Source: Betaproteobacteria bacterium (lineage in GTDB: Bacteria; Pseudomonadota; Gammaproteobacteria; Burkholderiales; SG8-41). From it: a stretch of 19,218 bases of DNA. The stretch spans positions 1-19,218 of the forward strand of contig JAQGNC010000266.1 in the NCBI GenBank assembly GCA_028292065.1, written 5' to 3'. Of the stretch, positions 1 through 7,075 are shown piece after piece. How positions within the stretch are numbered: position 1 is the stretch's first letter; each line of letters begins with the position of its first letter. The notes under the pieces are model-generated. The model saw nothing but the letters and a program-made list of their open reading frames with translations. It had not been told where the DNA came from and searched no databases. Made by a program: the position numbers and the translations under genes.

Positions 1-211
1 ACATGTCGTCCGCGGTGCTCTCGCAGAAGATGTCCTTGCCGCGCACGTGCACCGTCGCTTCGACCTTCTGCTGGAGCTTCTCGACCTGCATGATGACGTT
101 GACTTCCATCACCTGATCGAAATGATGCTTGATGCGCTGGAGCTTGCCGGCGACGTACTCGCGTATCGCGGGGGTGACGGCGACCTGATGGCCGGTGATG
201 TGTACATTCAT
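1..211 (-). CDS. hpf: Ribosome hibernation promoting factor HPF/RaiA family, partial (3' end outside window)
   Basis: The first 70 codons are present and the rest lies before base 1. The N-terminus begins MNVHITGHQVAVTPAIREYV and continues with KLQRIKHHFD and KVEATVHVRGKDI. This is the typical start of the HPF/YfiA (sigma-54 modulation protein) family, which binds the 30S decoding region and promotes 70S/100S ribosome hibernation in stationary phase. The ATG at 211 is preceded by GAGG at about 8 nt, a good ribosome binding site. The gene starts 14 bp after the rpoN stop, the usual neighbour in proteobacteria. Whether this is the short or long HPF form cannot be told because the C-terminus is missing. 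Confidence 0.93.
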   Translation of the reverse strand, partial: MNVHITGHQVAVTPAIREYVAGKLQRIKHHFDQVMEVNVIMQVEKLQQKVEATVHVRGKDIFCESTADDM

Positions 212-225
212 GCGGTTTTCCTCGG

Positions 226-1674
226 TTATAGTGTTTTACGCAGGTTGACGGGCAGGATCTGCATCGACTCGCGGTACTTCGCGACAGTGCGGCGCGCGAC
301 CACGATGCCTTGCTGGCCGAGGATCTCGGAGATCTGGCTGTCGGAAAGCGGTTTGCGGGAATTCTCGGAGCTCACGAGCTGCTTGATGAGCGCGCGGATC
401 GCGGTGCTCGAAGCGGAGCCGCCGCTGTCGGTCGTCACGTGGCTGCCGAAGAAGTACTTGAGCTCGAAGATGCCGCGCGCGGTGTGCATGAATTTCTGCG
501 TGGTCACGCGGGAGACCGTGGACTCGTGCAGGTCGAGCGCTTCGGCGATCTCGCGCAGCACCAGCGGGCGCATCGCGACTTCGCCGTGCTCGAAGAAATG
601 GCGCTGGCGGTCGACGATCGCCTGCGAGACCCGCAGGATGGTCTCGAAGCGCTGCTGCACGTTCTTGATGAGCCACTTGGCTTCCTGCAGCTGGCTCGAG
701 AGCTGCTGGGAGCCCGAGCTGCGCGCGCGCGAGAGGATGTCCGCATACAGGCGGTTGATTCGCAGCTTCGGCATCGCTTCCGGGTTGAGCGCGGCCATCC
801 ATACGCCTTTCACCTTGCGCACCACGACGTCGGGAACCACGTAGCGCGTGTCATCGGTTCCATACCCGCGGCCGGGCCGGGGGTTCAGGCCGGTGATGAG
901 CTTTTGCACCCCGCGCAGGGTGGTGTCGTCGCAGTGGAGCACTTTCTTCAGCCGATTGAAATCCCGCGAGGCGAGCGCGTCCAGGTGATTCTTCACCACG
1001 TCGAGCGCGTCGGTCCGGAAAGGCGTCGACTCCGGCAGCGCGCAGAGCTGGAGCTCCAGGCATTCGCCGAGGCTGCGTGCGCCCACGCCGGTGGGCTCGC
1101 AGTGCTGCAGGTGCTTCAGCGCGATCTGCAGCTCTTCGGGCTCGATGTCGAGCTCTTCGGGAAGCATCGCCTGGATCTCGGCGAGCTCCTGGGTCATGTA
1201 GCCGTCTTCGTCGAGCGATTCGATCAGCAGCGTGGCGAGCGTCTTGTCGCGCTCGGGCAGGTTGCGCAGCGAGAGCTGGCTCAGCAGATGAGCGCGCAGC
1301 GTCGGGTTTTCGGCCGCGACCTGGGGATAGTCGTCGTCCTCGTCGTCGCGCGAGCCGTTGCCGTAAGGCCCATCCTGGCCGCCGCTGAAGATGTCGCCGT
1401 CGGGTGCGGAGGAGGACTGGGGCTCTTCCGCGCGCTCGCGCTCACGTTCGCTAGCGGCGTCGGGCGGCTGCTCGGCTACGGTCGAGCCGTTGGCGGGCAT
1501 GATCGGCTGCTCCGCGACGCCTTCGTCGCGCTCGAGCAGCGGGTTTTCCTGCAGGAAACGCTCGAGCTCCTGGTTCAATTCCAGCGTCGAGAGCTGCAGC
1601 AGCCTGATCGACTGCTGCAGCTGGGGGGTGAGCGTGAGGTGCTGGGAAAGCCGGAGTTGGAGGGAGTGCTTCAT
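226..1674 (-). CDS. rpoN: RNA polymerase sigma-54 factor RpoN
   Basis: 482 residues, full length for the family. Region I (about 1-48) opens MKHSLQLRLSQHLTLTPQLQ, the glutamine/leucine-rich segment that contacts bacterial enhancer-binding proteins. An acidic, low-complexity linker (about 50-118, with DDEDDDY at 110-116) follows. The core-binding domain covers about 120-310, a helix-turn-helix lies around 373-393 (LREIAEALDLHESTVSR), and the diagnostic RpoN box ARRTVAKYRE is at 460-469; it recognises the -24 element. RpoN directs transcription from -24/-12 promoters and needs an AAA+ activator. The start is fixed by the conserved N-terminus, although the ribosome binding site is weak. It lies between lptB and hpf, the standard arrangement. 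A strong -24/-12 site occurs in this same window at 7000-7014. Confidence 0.98.
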   Translation of the reverse strand: MKHSLQLRLSQHLTLTPQLQQSIRLLQLSTLELNQELERFLQENPLLERDEGVAEQPIMPANGSTVAEQPPDAASERERERAEEPQSSSAPDGDIFSGGQDGPYGNGSRDDEDDDYPQVAAENPTLRAHLLSQLSLRNLPERDKTLATLLIESLDEDGYMTQELAEIQAMLPEELDIEPEELQIALKHLQHCEPTGVGARSLGECLELQLCALPESTPFRTDALDVVKNHLDALASRDFNRLKKVLHCDDTTLRGVQKLITGLNPRPGRGYGTDDTRYVVPDVVVRKVKGVWMAALNPEAMPKLRINRLYADILSRARSSGSQQLSSQLQEAKWLIKNVQQRFETILRVSQAIVDRQRHFFEHGEVAMRPLVLREIAEALDLHESTVSRVTTQKFMHTARGIFELKYFFGSHVTTDSGGSASSTAIRALIKQLVSSENSRKPLSDSQISEILGQQGIVVARRTVAKYRESMQILPVNLRKTL

Positions 1675-1728
1675 GCGCTCGGAAGGTGTGCGGGGCGGCG
1701 CTGGATTCCCGCGAGGGCTGGCTGCTCG

Positions 1729-1746
1729 GCCTCCCGCACGGGAGGC
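1729..1746 (-). other. Perfect hairpin directly after the lptB stop
   Basis: GCCTCCCG / CGGGAGGC forms a perfect 8-bp inverted repeat separated by 2 nt. It begins on the base after the lptB TAA and sits in the 72-bp lptB-rpoN gap. No run of T follows on the minus strand, so it is not a standard intrinsic terminator. It could stabilise the 3' end of lptB mRNA or attenuate transcription into rpoN. The rest of the gap (1675-1728) shows no clear promoter. Confidence 0.45.
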
Positions 1747-2535
1747 TTACAGACGGAAGTGCTCTCCCAGGTAGACCTTTCTTACGCTCTCATTATAAAC
1801 GATTTCTTCCGGCTTGCCGGCCGCGAGGACCGAGCCGTCGTTGATGATGTAAGCGCGGTCGCAGATGCCGAGCGTTTCTCTCACGTTGTGATCGGTGATC
1901 ACCACCCCGATGCCGCGTGCCTTGAGGAAGCCGATGATCTTCTGGATCTCGAGCACCGCGATCGGGTCGACGCCCGCAAAAGGCTCGTCGAGCAGGATGA
2001 AGCGCGGCTCGGTCGCGAGCGCGCGGGCGATCTCGACCCGCCGCCGCTCGCCGCCGGACAGGCTGATCGCCGGGTTGTCGCGCAAGTGCCCGATGTGGAG
2101 CTCGCGCAAGAGGTCGTCGAGCTTCAGTTCGAGCGTGCTCGCGTCGTCCTCGTGCAGCTCGAGCACCGCGCGAACGTTGTCGCCGACCGTCAGGCGCCTG
2201 AAGATCGACGCTTCCTGGGGCAGGTAGGACAGGCCGCGACGCGCCCGCTGGTGGATCGGCATGTGGGTGAGGCGCTCGCCGTCGAGATAGAGCTCGCCGC
2301 CGTCCATCGCGACAAGACCCACCATCATGTAAAAACACGTGGTCTTGCCGGCGCCGTTCGGCCCCAGCAGGCCGATGACTTCGCCGCTACGCACTTCGAG
2401 CGACACGTCCTTGACCACCACCCGCTTGCGATAGCGCTTTTTCAGGCTCTGCGCGCGCAGCTCGCTCGGTGCGGCCAGGACGATATCCGACGGCGACGCG
2501 AATTCGACCGCGTCGGGAGGGTTACTGCCGGGCAC
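1747..2535 (-). CDS. lptB: LPS export ABC transporter ATP-binding protein LptB
   Basis: About 262 residues. This is the cytoplasmic ATPase that powers LPS extraction with LptF/LptG and feeds the LptC-LptA bridge. Walker A GPNGAGKT is at about 58-65, Q-loop YLPQE near 105-109, signature LSGGE at about 159-163, Walker B FILLDEP at about 179-185 and the switch histidine in ITDHN at about 216. The LptB-like segment CDRAYIINDG is also present. The N-terminus is some 20 residues longer than E. coli LptB. The open frame begins with TTG at 2541, but GTG at 2535 has a GAG at 8 nt spacing and is preferred here. It follows lptA by only a few bases, which suggests co-translation. No lptF/lptG is in the window, as is usual for this locus. 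Confidence 0.97.
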   Translation of the reverse strand: MPGSNPPDAVEFASPSDIVLAAPSELRAQSLKKRYRKRVVVKDVSLEVRSGEVIGLLGPNGAGKTTCFYMMVGLVAMDGGELYLDGERLTHMPIHQRARRGLSYLPQEASIFRRLTVGDNVRAVLELHEDDASTLELKLDDLLRELHIGHLRDNPAISLSGGERRRVEIARALATEPRFILLDEPFAGVDPIAVLEIQKIIGFLKARGIGVVITDHNVRETLGICDRAYIINDGSVLAAGKPEEIVYNESVRKVYLGEHFRL

Positions 2536-2547
2536 GGACAAGGCTCG

Positions 2548-3129
2548 TCACTTCGGACCTTCGTCCGACTTCAGCGGTACGCCGGCGGCAGGCGCCGCGT
2601 CCTTGGGCTTGGGCTGCATGATCGCGCGCACGCGGCCTTCCCCGGGTTTGGCGGCGGCCGACTTGGTGCCCCCGCCGACGACCTGGAAGAATTCGGTGTT
2701 CGCGTCGTACGAAATGTAGTTGCCCCGCACTTCGTCCTGGCCGCGCTTGAGCATCGCGCGGTTGAACATCTGCACCTTGTCGGCGCGGCTGTCGTACTCG
2801 ATGCGCTCCGACCAGCCTTCGATCAACTCGTCGGTGCCGTCGCGCTTCTGCTTGAAATAGGCGAGGTTGCCCCAGATCGTGCCCTGCCTGAAACCGTCCT
2901 TGTCCTGGCGCACTTCGAGCTTGTCGCCGCGCAGGACCATCGAGCCCTGCGTGAGCACGACGTTGCCGCTGAAAGTCGAGATCTGCTTCGCGTCGTCGAC
3001 CGTCACGCGGTCGGCTTCGAGCTGGATCGGCTTGTTGCGGTCGGCTTTCTCGGCATGGGCCGGCGCCGCCGCGATCAGCACGGCGGCGGCGAGACCGCAG
3101 ATCAGACGCGACAGGCGCTCAGCGCGCAT
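2548..3129 (-). CDS. lptA: LPS transport periplasmic protein LptA
   Basis: 193 residues. A cleavable signal peptide (about 1-26, ending APAHA before EK) precedes an OstA/LptA beta-jellyroll domain, seen in KPIQLEADRVTVDD, FSGNVVLTQGSMVLRGDKLEV and the later YISYDANTEFFQV. LptA forms the periplasmic filament that carries LPS from LptC to LptD. The C-terminus (about 155-193) is a Lys/Pro/Ala-rich tail. The frame is open up to a GTG at 3195, but the ATG at 3129 places the signal peptide at the N-terminus and gives an 11-bp overlap with the lptC stop, so it is chosen. There is no clear Shine-Dalgarno, which fits translational coupling to lptC. Confidence 0.95.
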   Translation of the reverse strand: MRAERLSRLICGLAAAVLIAAAPAHAEKADRNKPIQLEADRVTVDDAKQISTFSGNVVLTQGSMVLRGDKLEVRQDKDGFRQGTIWGNLAYFKQKRDGTDELIEGWSERIEYDSRADKVQMFNRAMLKRGQDEVRGNYISYDANTEFFQVVGGGTKSAAAKPGEGRVRAIMQPKPKDAAPAAGVPLKSDEGPK

Positions 3130-3706
3130 TGCGGGAACCGGGTTGGTTGTAGATGCCCTTGACCCGGCCCTGCAGCTTGAGGACGCGTGTTTCACTGTTC
3201 AATTCTAAGCCAGATGCGTTCACCACAGCCGCGGCGTTACGAATGGTTACAGGACGGTCGGTCTTCGCGATGTTGTCGTCCGGAATCACGTGCAGGTACT
3301 CGGTTTCGAGCACCAGCTCGCTCTGCCCGCCGGCCGGCGCGCGCACCACCCGCACGTCCTGCTCGAAGTACACGTTTTCGCCGTTGCCGGACATGTGCGC
3401 TTCGCGCGAGGTGATCGTGACCGGTGCGCGTTTTTCGTCGTACGTGACGAACTTGGGTTGCACCAGCATCGTCACGTCGTCGTCGGGGAAGTGGGTCATC
3501 TTCTGCGCGTTCAGCGTGTGCTTGATGCGGCCCTCCTGATCCATGCGGACCGCCGCCAGGCCGTCGACGATGTAATCCGGGTCGTGCTTGACCGTGCTCG
3601 AGCCGGGCGTGCCCGGCGGCTGGACCACCTGGTCGAGCCAGAAAGTCAGGCCGGCGAGAAACGCCAGCAGAACGAGAGGGAACAAGCTCCCGAAGCGGTC
3701 GCTCAT
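3119..3706 (-). CDS. lptC: LPS export system protein LptC
   Basis: 195 residues, typical of LptC. A single N-terminal membrane anchor (about 8-24, FPLVLLAFLAGLTFWL) is followed by a periplasmic LptC/YrbK jellyroll domain, with PDYIVDGLAAVRMDQEG, VTITSREAHMSGNGE and LVLETEYLHVIPD. It docks on LptB2FG in the inner membrane and hands LPS to LptA. The gene starts 12 bp after kdsC ends and overlaps the start of lptA by 11 bp. Identification rests on domain pattern and perfect synteny; sequence identity across LptC proteins is usually low. Confidence 0.95.
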   Translation of the reverse strand: MSDRFGSLFPLVLLAFLAGLTFWLDQVVQPPGTPGSSTVKHDPDYIVDGLAAVRMDQEGRIKHTLNAQKMTHFPDDDVTMLVQPKFVTYDEKRAPVTITSREAHMSGNGENVYFEQDVRVVRAPAGGQSELVLETEYLHVIPDDNIAKTDRPVTIRNAAAVVNASGLELNSETRVLKLQGRVKGIYNQPGSRNAR

Positions 3707-3718
3707 GGGGTGCCCCGA

Positions 3719-4243
3719 TCAGGCGAGGAAAGCCGCCAGGCGCGCGTCGAAGGTGCCTTGCGCGTGCATGATGAGCTCGCACGCTTCGCGTACTGCGCCG
3801 CGCCCGCCGCCTGCGGCCGTCACGTAGTGCACGCGGCTGCGCACGACCGCCGGGGCTTCCGGAACCGACACCGCGAAACCGCAGCGCGTGAGCACCGGCA
3901 GGTCGATCCAGTCGTCGCCCATGTACGCGCACTGGGCGGGCTCGAGGCCGAGCCTGGCCGCGAGCGCGACGAAGGTTTCCAGCTTGTTCTCCACACCCTG
4001 GAACAGGAGCTCGATGCCGAGGTTCCCGGCGCGGCGCGCGACACAGCCCGATTTGCGGCTGGTGATGATCGCGAGCTCGACGCCGGTCGACTGGAGCACT
4101 TTCATCCCGTGGCCGTCGCGCACGTCGAAGACCTTGGTCTCCTCGCCGCTGTCGCTGTAATACAGCCCGCCGTCGGTGAGCACGCCGTCGACGTCGAAGA
4201 TGGCGACCCGCACCCCGCGGGCCCTGGAATAAACGTCTTCCAT
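3719..4243 (-). CDS. kdsC: 3-deoxy-D-manno-octulosonate 8-phosphate phosphatase KdsC
   Basis: 174 residues, full length for this C0-type HAD phosphatase with no cap domain. It hydrolyses Kdo-8-phosphate to Kdo for lipid A inner-core synthesis. HAD motif I is FDVDGVLTDG (nucleophile D17, acid/base D19). Motif II is IITSR around 60-63, the motif III lysine is in the VENKLE segment (K87) and motif IV is GDDWIDLP (D110/D111). The GGGRGAVRE element near the C-terminus is typical of tetrameric KdsC. It lies between kdsD and lptC, 16 bp and 12 bp from its neighbours, in the usual order. Confidence 0.96.
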   Translation of the reverse strand: MEDVYSRARGVRVAIFDVDGVLTDGGLYYSDSGEETKVFDVRDGHGMKVLQSTGVELAIITSRKSGCVARRAGNLGIELLFQGVENKLETFVALAARLGLEPAQCAYMGDDWIDLPVLTRCGFAVSVPEAPAVVRSRVHYVTAAGGGRGAVREACELIMHAQGTFDARLAAFLA

Positions 4244-4259
4244 CGGCGTGTCGTGCGGC

Positions 4260-5249
4260 TCAGATCACTTTTGCACGGAAGAGATCGTGCATGTTGAGCG
4301 CGCCCAGGAGGCGCTTGGACTCGTCGACGACGAGGATCTGGTTCACCTTGTGGGTCTCCATGATCTCCACGGCTTCGGCGGCGAGTCGCTCGGGCGCTAT
4401 CGTGCGGGGTGCGGCGGCCATCGCGCCGGCGATGGCGGTCGCACGCAGATCGAGCCCGCGCTCGAGCGTGCGCCTCAGGTCGCCGTCGGTATAGATGCCG
4501 ATCACGCGCTCGGCGTCGTCGACCACCGCGGTCATGCCCATGCGCCCGCGCGACATCTCGAGGACGGCGTCCATCACCGTGGCGCGAGGCCCCACGCGAG
4601 GCGCATCCGCGCCCACGCGCATCACATCCCGAACATGGGTGAGGAGGCGGCGGCCGAGCGCGCCCCCCGGATGCGAGCGCGCGAAATCGTCGCGCGTGAA
4701 ACCTTTGGCGTGCATCAGCGCGACCGCGAGCGCGTCGCCGAGCGCGAGCGCGGCGGTGGTGCTCGCGGTCGGCGCCAGGTCGAGGGGACACGCCTCTTTC
4801 TCGGCGCCGGCGTAGAGGTGCACGTCGGCTTCCTTCGCGAGGCTCGATTGCGCGTTGCCGGTCATCGCGATCAGCTTGGCGCCCTGGCGCTTGAGCAGCG
4901 GGACGATCGCGAGCAGCTCGGCGCTTTCGCCCGAATTCGACAGCCCGATCAGCGCGTCGTCGCGGGTGATCATCCCCAGGTCGCCGTGGCTCGCTTCGGC
5001 CGGGTGCACGAAAAAAGCGGGGGTGCCGGTGCTCGCGAGGGTCGAGGCGATCTTGCGCGCGATGTGCCCGGATTTGCCCATGCCGCTCACTACGACGCGG
5101 CCGCGGCATTCGAGAACGATGTGAACCGCGTCGTCGAAGCTCTGGTCGAGGCGAGCGACGAGCTCGGTGATCGCCCGGGCCTCGATTTCCAGCACGTCGC
5201 GGGCGATCGCGATCGAGTCGGCTTCTGGCGGGTTGGAAAGCACTTTCAT
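4260..5249 (-). CDS. kdsD: D-arabinose 5-phosphate isomerase KdsD
   Basis: 329 residues (E. coli KdsD is 328). It converts ribulose 5-phosphate to arabinose 5-phosphate, the first step to Kdo. The SIS domain (about 40-175) has GMGKSGH at 56-62 and SNSGESAE at 104-111. K59, E111, E152 and H193, the residues implicated in KdsD catalysis, are all conserved at the same numbers. Two CBS domains follow (about 205-265 and 275-329). The frame is open upstream to about 5456, but the family N-terminus starts at MKVLSNPPEADS, so the ATG at 5249 is chosen. The upstream part covers an inverted repeat and a terminator and is not coding. Confidence 0.96.
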   Translation of the reverse strand: MKVLSNPPEADSIAIARDVLEIEARAITELVARLDQSFDDAVHIVLECRGRVVVSGMGKSGHIARKIASTLASTGTPAFFVHPAEASHGDLGMITRDDALIGLSNSGESAELLAIVPLLKRQGAKLIAMTGNAQSSLAKEADVHLYAGAEKEACPLDLAPTASTTAALALGDALAVALMHAKGFTRDDFARSHPGGALGRRLLTHVRDVMRVGADAPRVGPRATVMDAVLEMSRGRMGMTAVVDDAERVIGIYTDGDLRRTLERGLDLRATAIAGAMAAAPRTIAPERLAAEAVEIMETHKVNQILVVDESKRLLGALNMHDLFRAKVI

Positions 5250-5259
5250 GATCGCGCGG

Positions 5260-5288
5260 AGTATAGCAGACGGGGTTCGGGCGCTCAC
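5260..5288 (-). promoter_or_regulatory. Putative sigma-70 promoter for the kdsD-lpt-rpoN block
   Basis: On the minus strand a TATACT box (5265-5260), inside the 11-mer GCTATACTCCG, lies just before the kdsD ATG. The best -35 at 17 bp is GTGAGC (5288-5283), which is poor. If used, transcription would start about 4 nt before the start codon, giving a nearly leaderless mRNA. The same 11-mer precedes the ABC permease gene at 8618-8628. Position downstream of the terminator at 5445-5470 supports an independent start for this operon. Confidence 0.4.
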
Positions 5289-5340
5289 TCGCAACCCGTT
5301 GTGCGGGCGGACAAATTCGCGACTTTCGAGTTCCCGCTTG

Positions 5341-5415
5341 CGTAGCGCGGGCGCGCTCGCCTGCAGCAGGCGCCGCAGCGCGGCAACCCGCTGCAGGCGG
5401 GGCGCCTGCGCTACG
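5341..5415. repeat. 75-bp nested inverted repeat (REP/MITE-like)
   Basis: The outer arms are CGTAGCGCGGGCG (5341-5353) and CGCCTGCGCTACG (5403-5415), complementary at 12 of 13 positions. The inner arms are GCCTGCAGC (5359-5367) and GCTGCAGGC (5390-5398), complementary at 9 of 9. The whole can fold into one long interrupted stem. It lies in the gap between kdsD and the pilin terminator and encodes nothing recognisable. The structure resembles dispersed extragenic palindromes of GC-rich proteobacteria, but copy number cannot be judged from a single copy. Confidence 0.6.
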
Positions 5416-5444
5416 ACTGTTCGCGATCGCTCGGCCCACCAATG

Positions 5445-5470
5445 AAAAAGGGCCACCCCGGGGTGGCTCT
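5445..5470 (-). terminator. Rho-independent terminator downstream of the tandem prepilins
   Basis: Read on the minus strand, AGAGCCACCCC pairs with GGGGTGGCCCT (11 positions, one mismatch; the core GCCACCCC/GGGGTGGC is perfect) and is followed by TTTTT. It starts about 22 bp after the TAA of the prepilin at 5492. Strong GC stem plus a U-run makes this a convincing intrinsic terminator. It separates pilin transcription from kdsD. Confidence 0.85.
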
Positions 5471-5491
5471 CGACAAGCCGACGAGCGGGGT

Positions 5492-6190
5492 TTAGTAGAG
5501 GCTTGTCCCGCCGCAGTTCGAATTCGCGCCTTTGATGTTCCAGGCGTTCGGCGTGGCCGTTGTGTCGATACAGTTGGCCGCCGTCGGCGAGGTCCCGGTC
5601 TTGCCGTCGTAGGTCGAGAACTGGAAGCTCCCGGTGTAGGGGGCGCCGTCGTCGACTTTGCGATCGAGCTCGGCGACGATCTCCACCGGAACCTGGGGGC
5701 CGGTCTTCAGGTTATGGCGCGAAGCCAACGGGGTTCCTGCGACGCCGGTGCCGTAGACGCCGTCGAAGACGAGCTGCATGAATCCCGCATAGGGGTTCTT
5801 GGGGTTGGAGGCGTCGGTCGGTCCGTTGCTGTCGTACACGTAGGAGCCGTTGATGAAGCCCGCTTTGGAGAGGTGCTCCCACGACAGGACGGCTTCCTTG
5901 ACCACCGTCGTGGCTGTGTTGGCGAGCTCGATCTGTCCGTTCGCGTTACCGTCCGCGCTGACATTGGATATGTTGGCCTTGGCGCTGGCGTAATCGCCGG
6001 GCAGCGCGCGGTAGCGATCGAGAAAGCCGAAATACGCGGCTTTGACGCCGTCCTGCTGCTGGATGAGGTTACGCACCCGGGCGCCGGTGATGAGCTCCTG
6101 GCCTTTGAGCACGCCGCCGAGCAGCAGGCCGATGATGACCAGCACGATGGCGATCTCGATGAGGGTGAAACCGGATTGCTGCCTGCGCAT
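5492..6190 (-). CDS. Type IV prepilin (tandem copy 1 in plus-strand coordinates)
   Basis: 232 residues. The leader MRRQQSG is followed by FTLIEIAIVLVIIGLLLGG, a textbook prepilin-peptidase site (G7/F8) with the invariant Glu at position 5 of the mature protein. The hydrophobic helix would pack in the pilus core. The globular part includes YFGFLDRYRALPGDYASA and ends with two cysteines (207 and 226), consistent with a C-terminal disulfide loop as in many type IV pilins. It shares a stretch of 65 identical residues (6-70) and a nearly identical C-terminal third with the next gene upstream. The ATG at 6190 has AGGGA at 8 nt; the longer open frame reads through from the neighbouring gene and is rejected. 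It is probably co-transcribed from the sigma-54 promoter at 7000 and ends at the terminator at 5470. Likely a major subunit, by analogy. Confidence 0.93.
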   Translation of the reverse strand: MRRQQSGFTLIEIAIVLVIIGLLLGGVLKGQELITGARVRNLIQQQDGVKAAYFGFLDRYRALPGDYASAKANISNVSADGNANGQIELANTATTVVKEAVLSWEHLSKAGFINGSYVYDSNGPTDASNPKNPYAGFMQLVFDGVYGTGVAGTPLASRHNLKTGPQVPVEIVAELDRKVDDGAPYTGSFQFSTYDGKTGTSPTAANCIDTTATPNAWNIKGANSNCGGTSLY

Positions 6191-6255
6191 GATGTTTTTC
6201 CCTGGATATTGACGACGGATTATTCGGGACTTCTCTGGCCGCGCGCTGCTTTGGT

Positions 6256-6960
6256 TTAGTAAAGGCTCGTGCCGCCGCAATTGGCGTTGGCACCCTTGAT
6301 GTTCCACGCGTTCGGCGTGGCCGTCGTGTCGATGCAGTTGCCCGGTGTCGGCGAGGTTCCCGTCTTCCCGTCGTAGGTCGAGAACTGGAAGCTCCCGGTG
6401 TAGGGCGCGCCGTCGTCGACTTTGCGGTCGAGCTCGGCGACGATCTCGACCGGGATCTGCGGACCGGTCTTCAGGTTGTGGCGCTTGCCCGTCAGCTGCG
6501 CAGCCGCGGTGCCGGTGCCGTAGACCCCGTCGAACACGATCTGCATGTAGCCCGCGTACGGGTTTTTGGGGTTCGAGGCGTCGGTGGGTCCCGCGGCGTC
6601 GTAGGTATAGGAGCCGTTGATGAATCCGGCTTTGGACAGGTGCTCCCACGCGAGAACGCCTTCGGAGACCTTGGGCGACGCGGCGTTTTCGGCCTCGATC
6701 TGGCCGTTCGCATCGCCTGCGACATTGCTCGAGCCTGCGATGGTGGAAGCGGCGCTCGCGTAATCGCCCGGCAATGCCCGGTAGCGGTCGAGAAACCCGA
6801 AATAAGCGGCTTTGACCCCGTCCTGCTGCTGGATGAGGTTGCGCACGCGCGCACCCGTGATCAGCTCCTGGCCCTTGAGCACGCCGCCCAGCAGCAGCCC
6901 GATGATGACCAGCACGATCGCAATCTCGATCAGGGTGAACCCCGATTCGCGCTTGCCCAT
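6256..6960 (-). CDS. Type IV prepilin (tandem copy 2, promoter-proximal)
   Basis: 234 residues. The leader MGKRESG precedes FTLIEIAIVLVIIGLLLGG (cleavage G7/F8, Glu at mature position 5). The globular domain and the C-terminal cysteine pair (about 209 and 228) match its tandem paralogue. The two proteins differ mainly around residues 71-100 and 146-158. The ATG at 6960 has GGGGA about 9 nt upstream, and a sigma-54 promoter lies 40 bp upstream, so the longer frame starting near 7029 (upstream of the promoter) is rejected. This is the first gene of a two-gene pilin operon; the 65-bp gap to the next prepilin shows no promoter. Confidence 0.93.
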   Translation of the reverse strand: MGKRESGFTLIEIAIVLVIIGLLLGGVLKGQELITGARVRNLIQQQDGVKAAYFGFLDRYRALPGDYASAASTIAGSSNVAGDANGQIEAENAASPKVSEGVLAWEHLSKAGFINGSYTYDAAGPTDASNPKNPYAGYMQIVFDGVYGTGTAAAQLTGKRHNLKTGPQIPVEIVAELDRKVDDGAPYTGSFQFSTYDGKTGTSPTPGNCIDTTATPNAWNIKGANANCGGTSLY

Positions 6961-6999
6961 GATCACTTTTCCCCGAACGTCAAAATGGCGCAGTTTTCC

Positions 7000-7014
7000 G
7001 CAATATGCGTACCA
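7000..7014 (-). promoter_or_regulatory. Sigma-54 (-24/-12) promoter of the tandem prepilins
   Basis: The minus strand reads TGGTACGCATATTGC. The family consensus is TGGCACG-N4-TTGC, so only the fourth base differs (C to T, a common variant), and GG-N10-GC spacing is exact. The expected start of transcription is near 6988, giving a leader of roughly 28 nt before the ATG at 6960 with a Shine-Dalgarno in between. Sigma-54 control of the major pilin gene is well known (for example pilA through PilS/PilR). The activator for this site is not in the window. The rest of the gap (7015-7075) may hold an enhancer, but none can be recognised. Confidence 0.85.
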
Positions 7015-7075
7015 CCGCCGAGCCTTCAATAACGGCGCGATTCGGAGGAACTTCAGCGGATAGTCAGGGGTTTAG

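Noticed and set aside
310..3162. A 950-codon open frame on the plus strand opposite rpoN, lptB and lptA
   Set aside because: It is antisense to three unmistakable genes, has a His/Arg/Glu-rich shadow composition and no recognisable domain. It arises from high GC content and codon bias.
5250..5456. N-terminal extension of kdsD
   Set aside because: The extra 69 codons cover the nested palindrome and part of the terminator. Family alignment of KdsD starts at MKVLSN and the four key catalytic residues then fall at the E. coli numbers.
6191..6649. A 385-residue protein extending the first prepilin upstream
   Set aside because: The extension runs antisense-like through the wrong frame of the neighbouring prepilin, and would bury the prepilin leader inside the protein.
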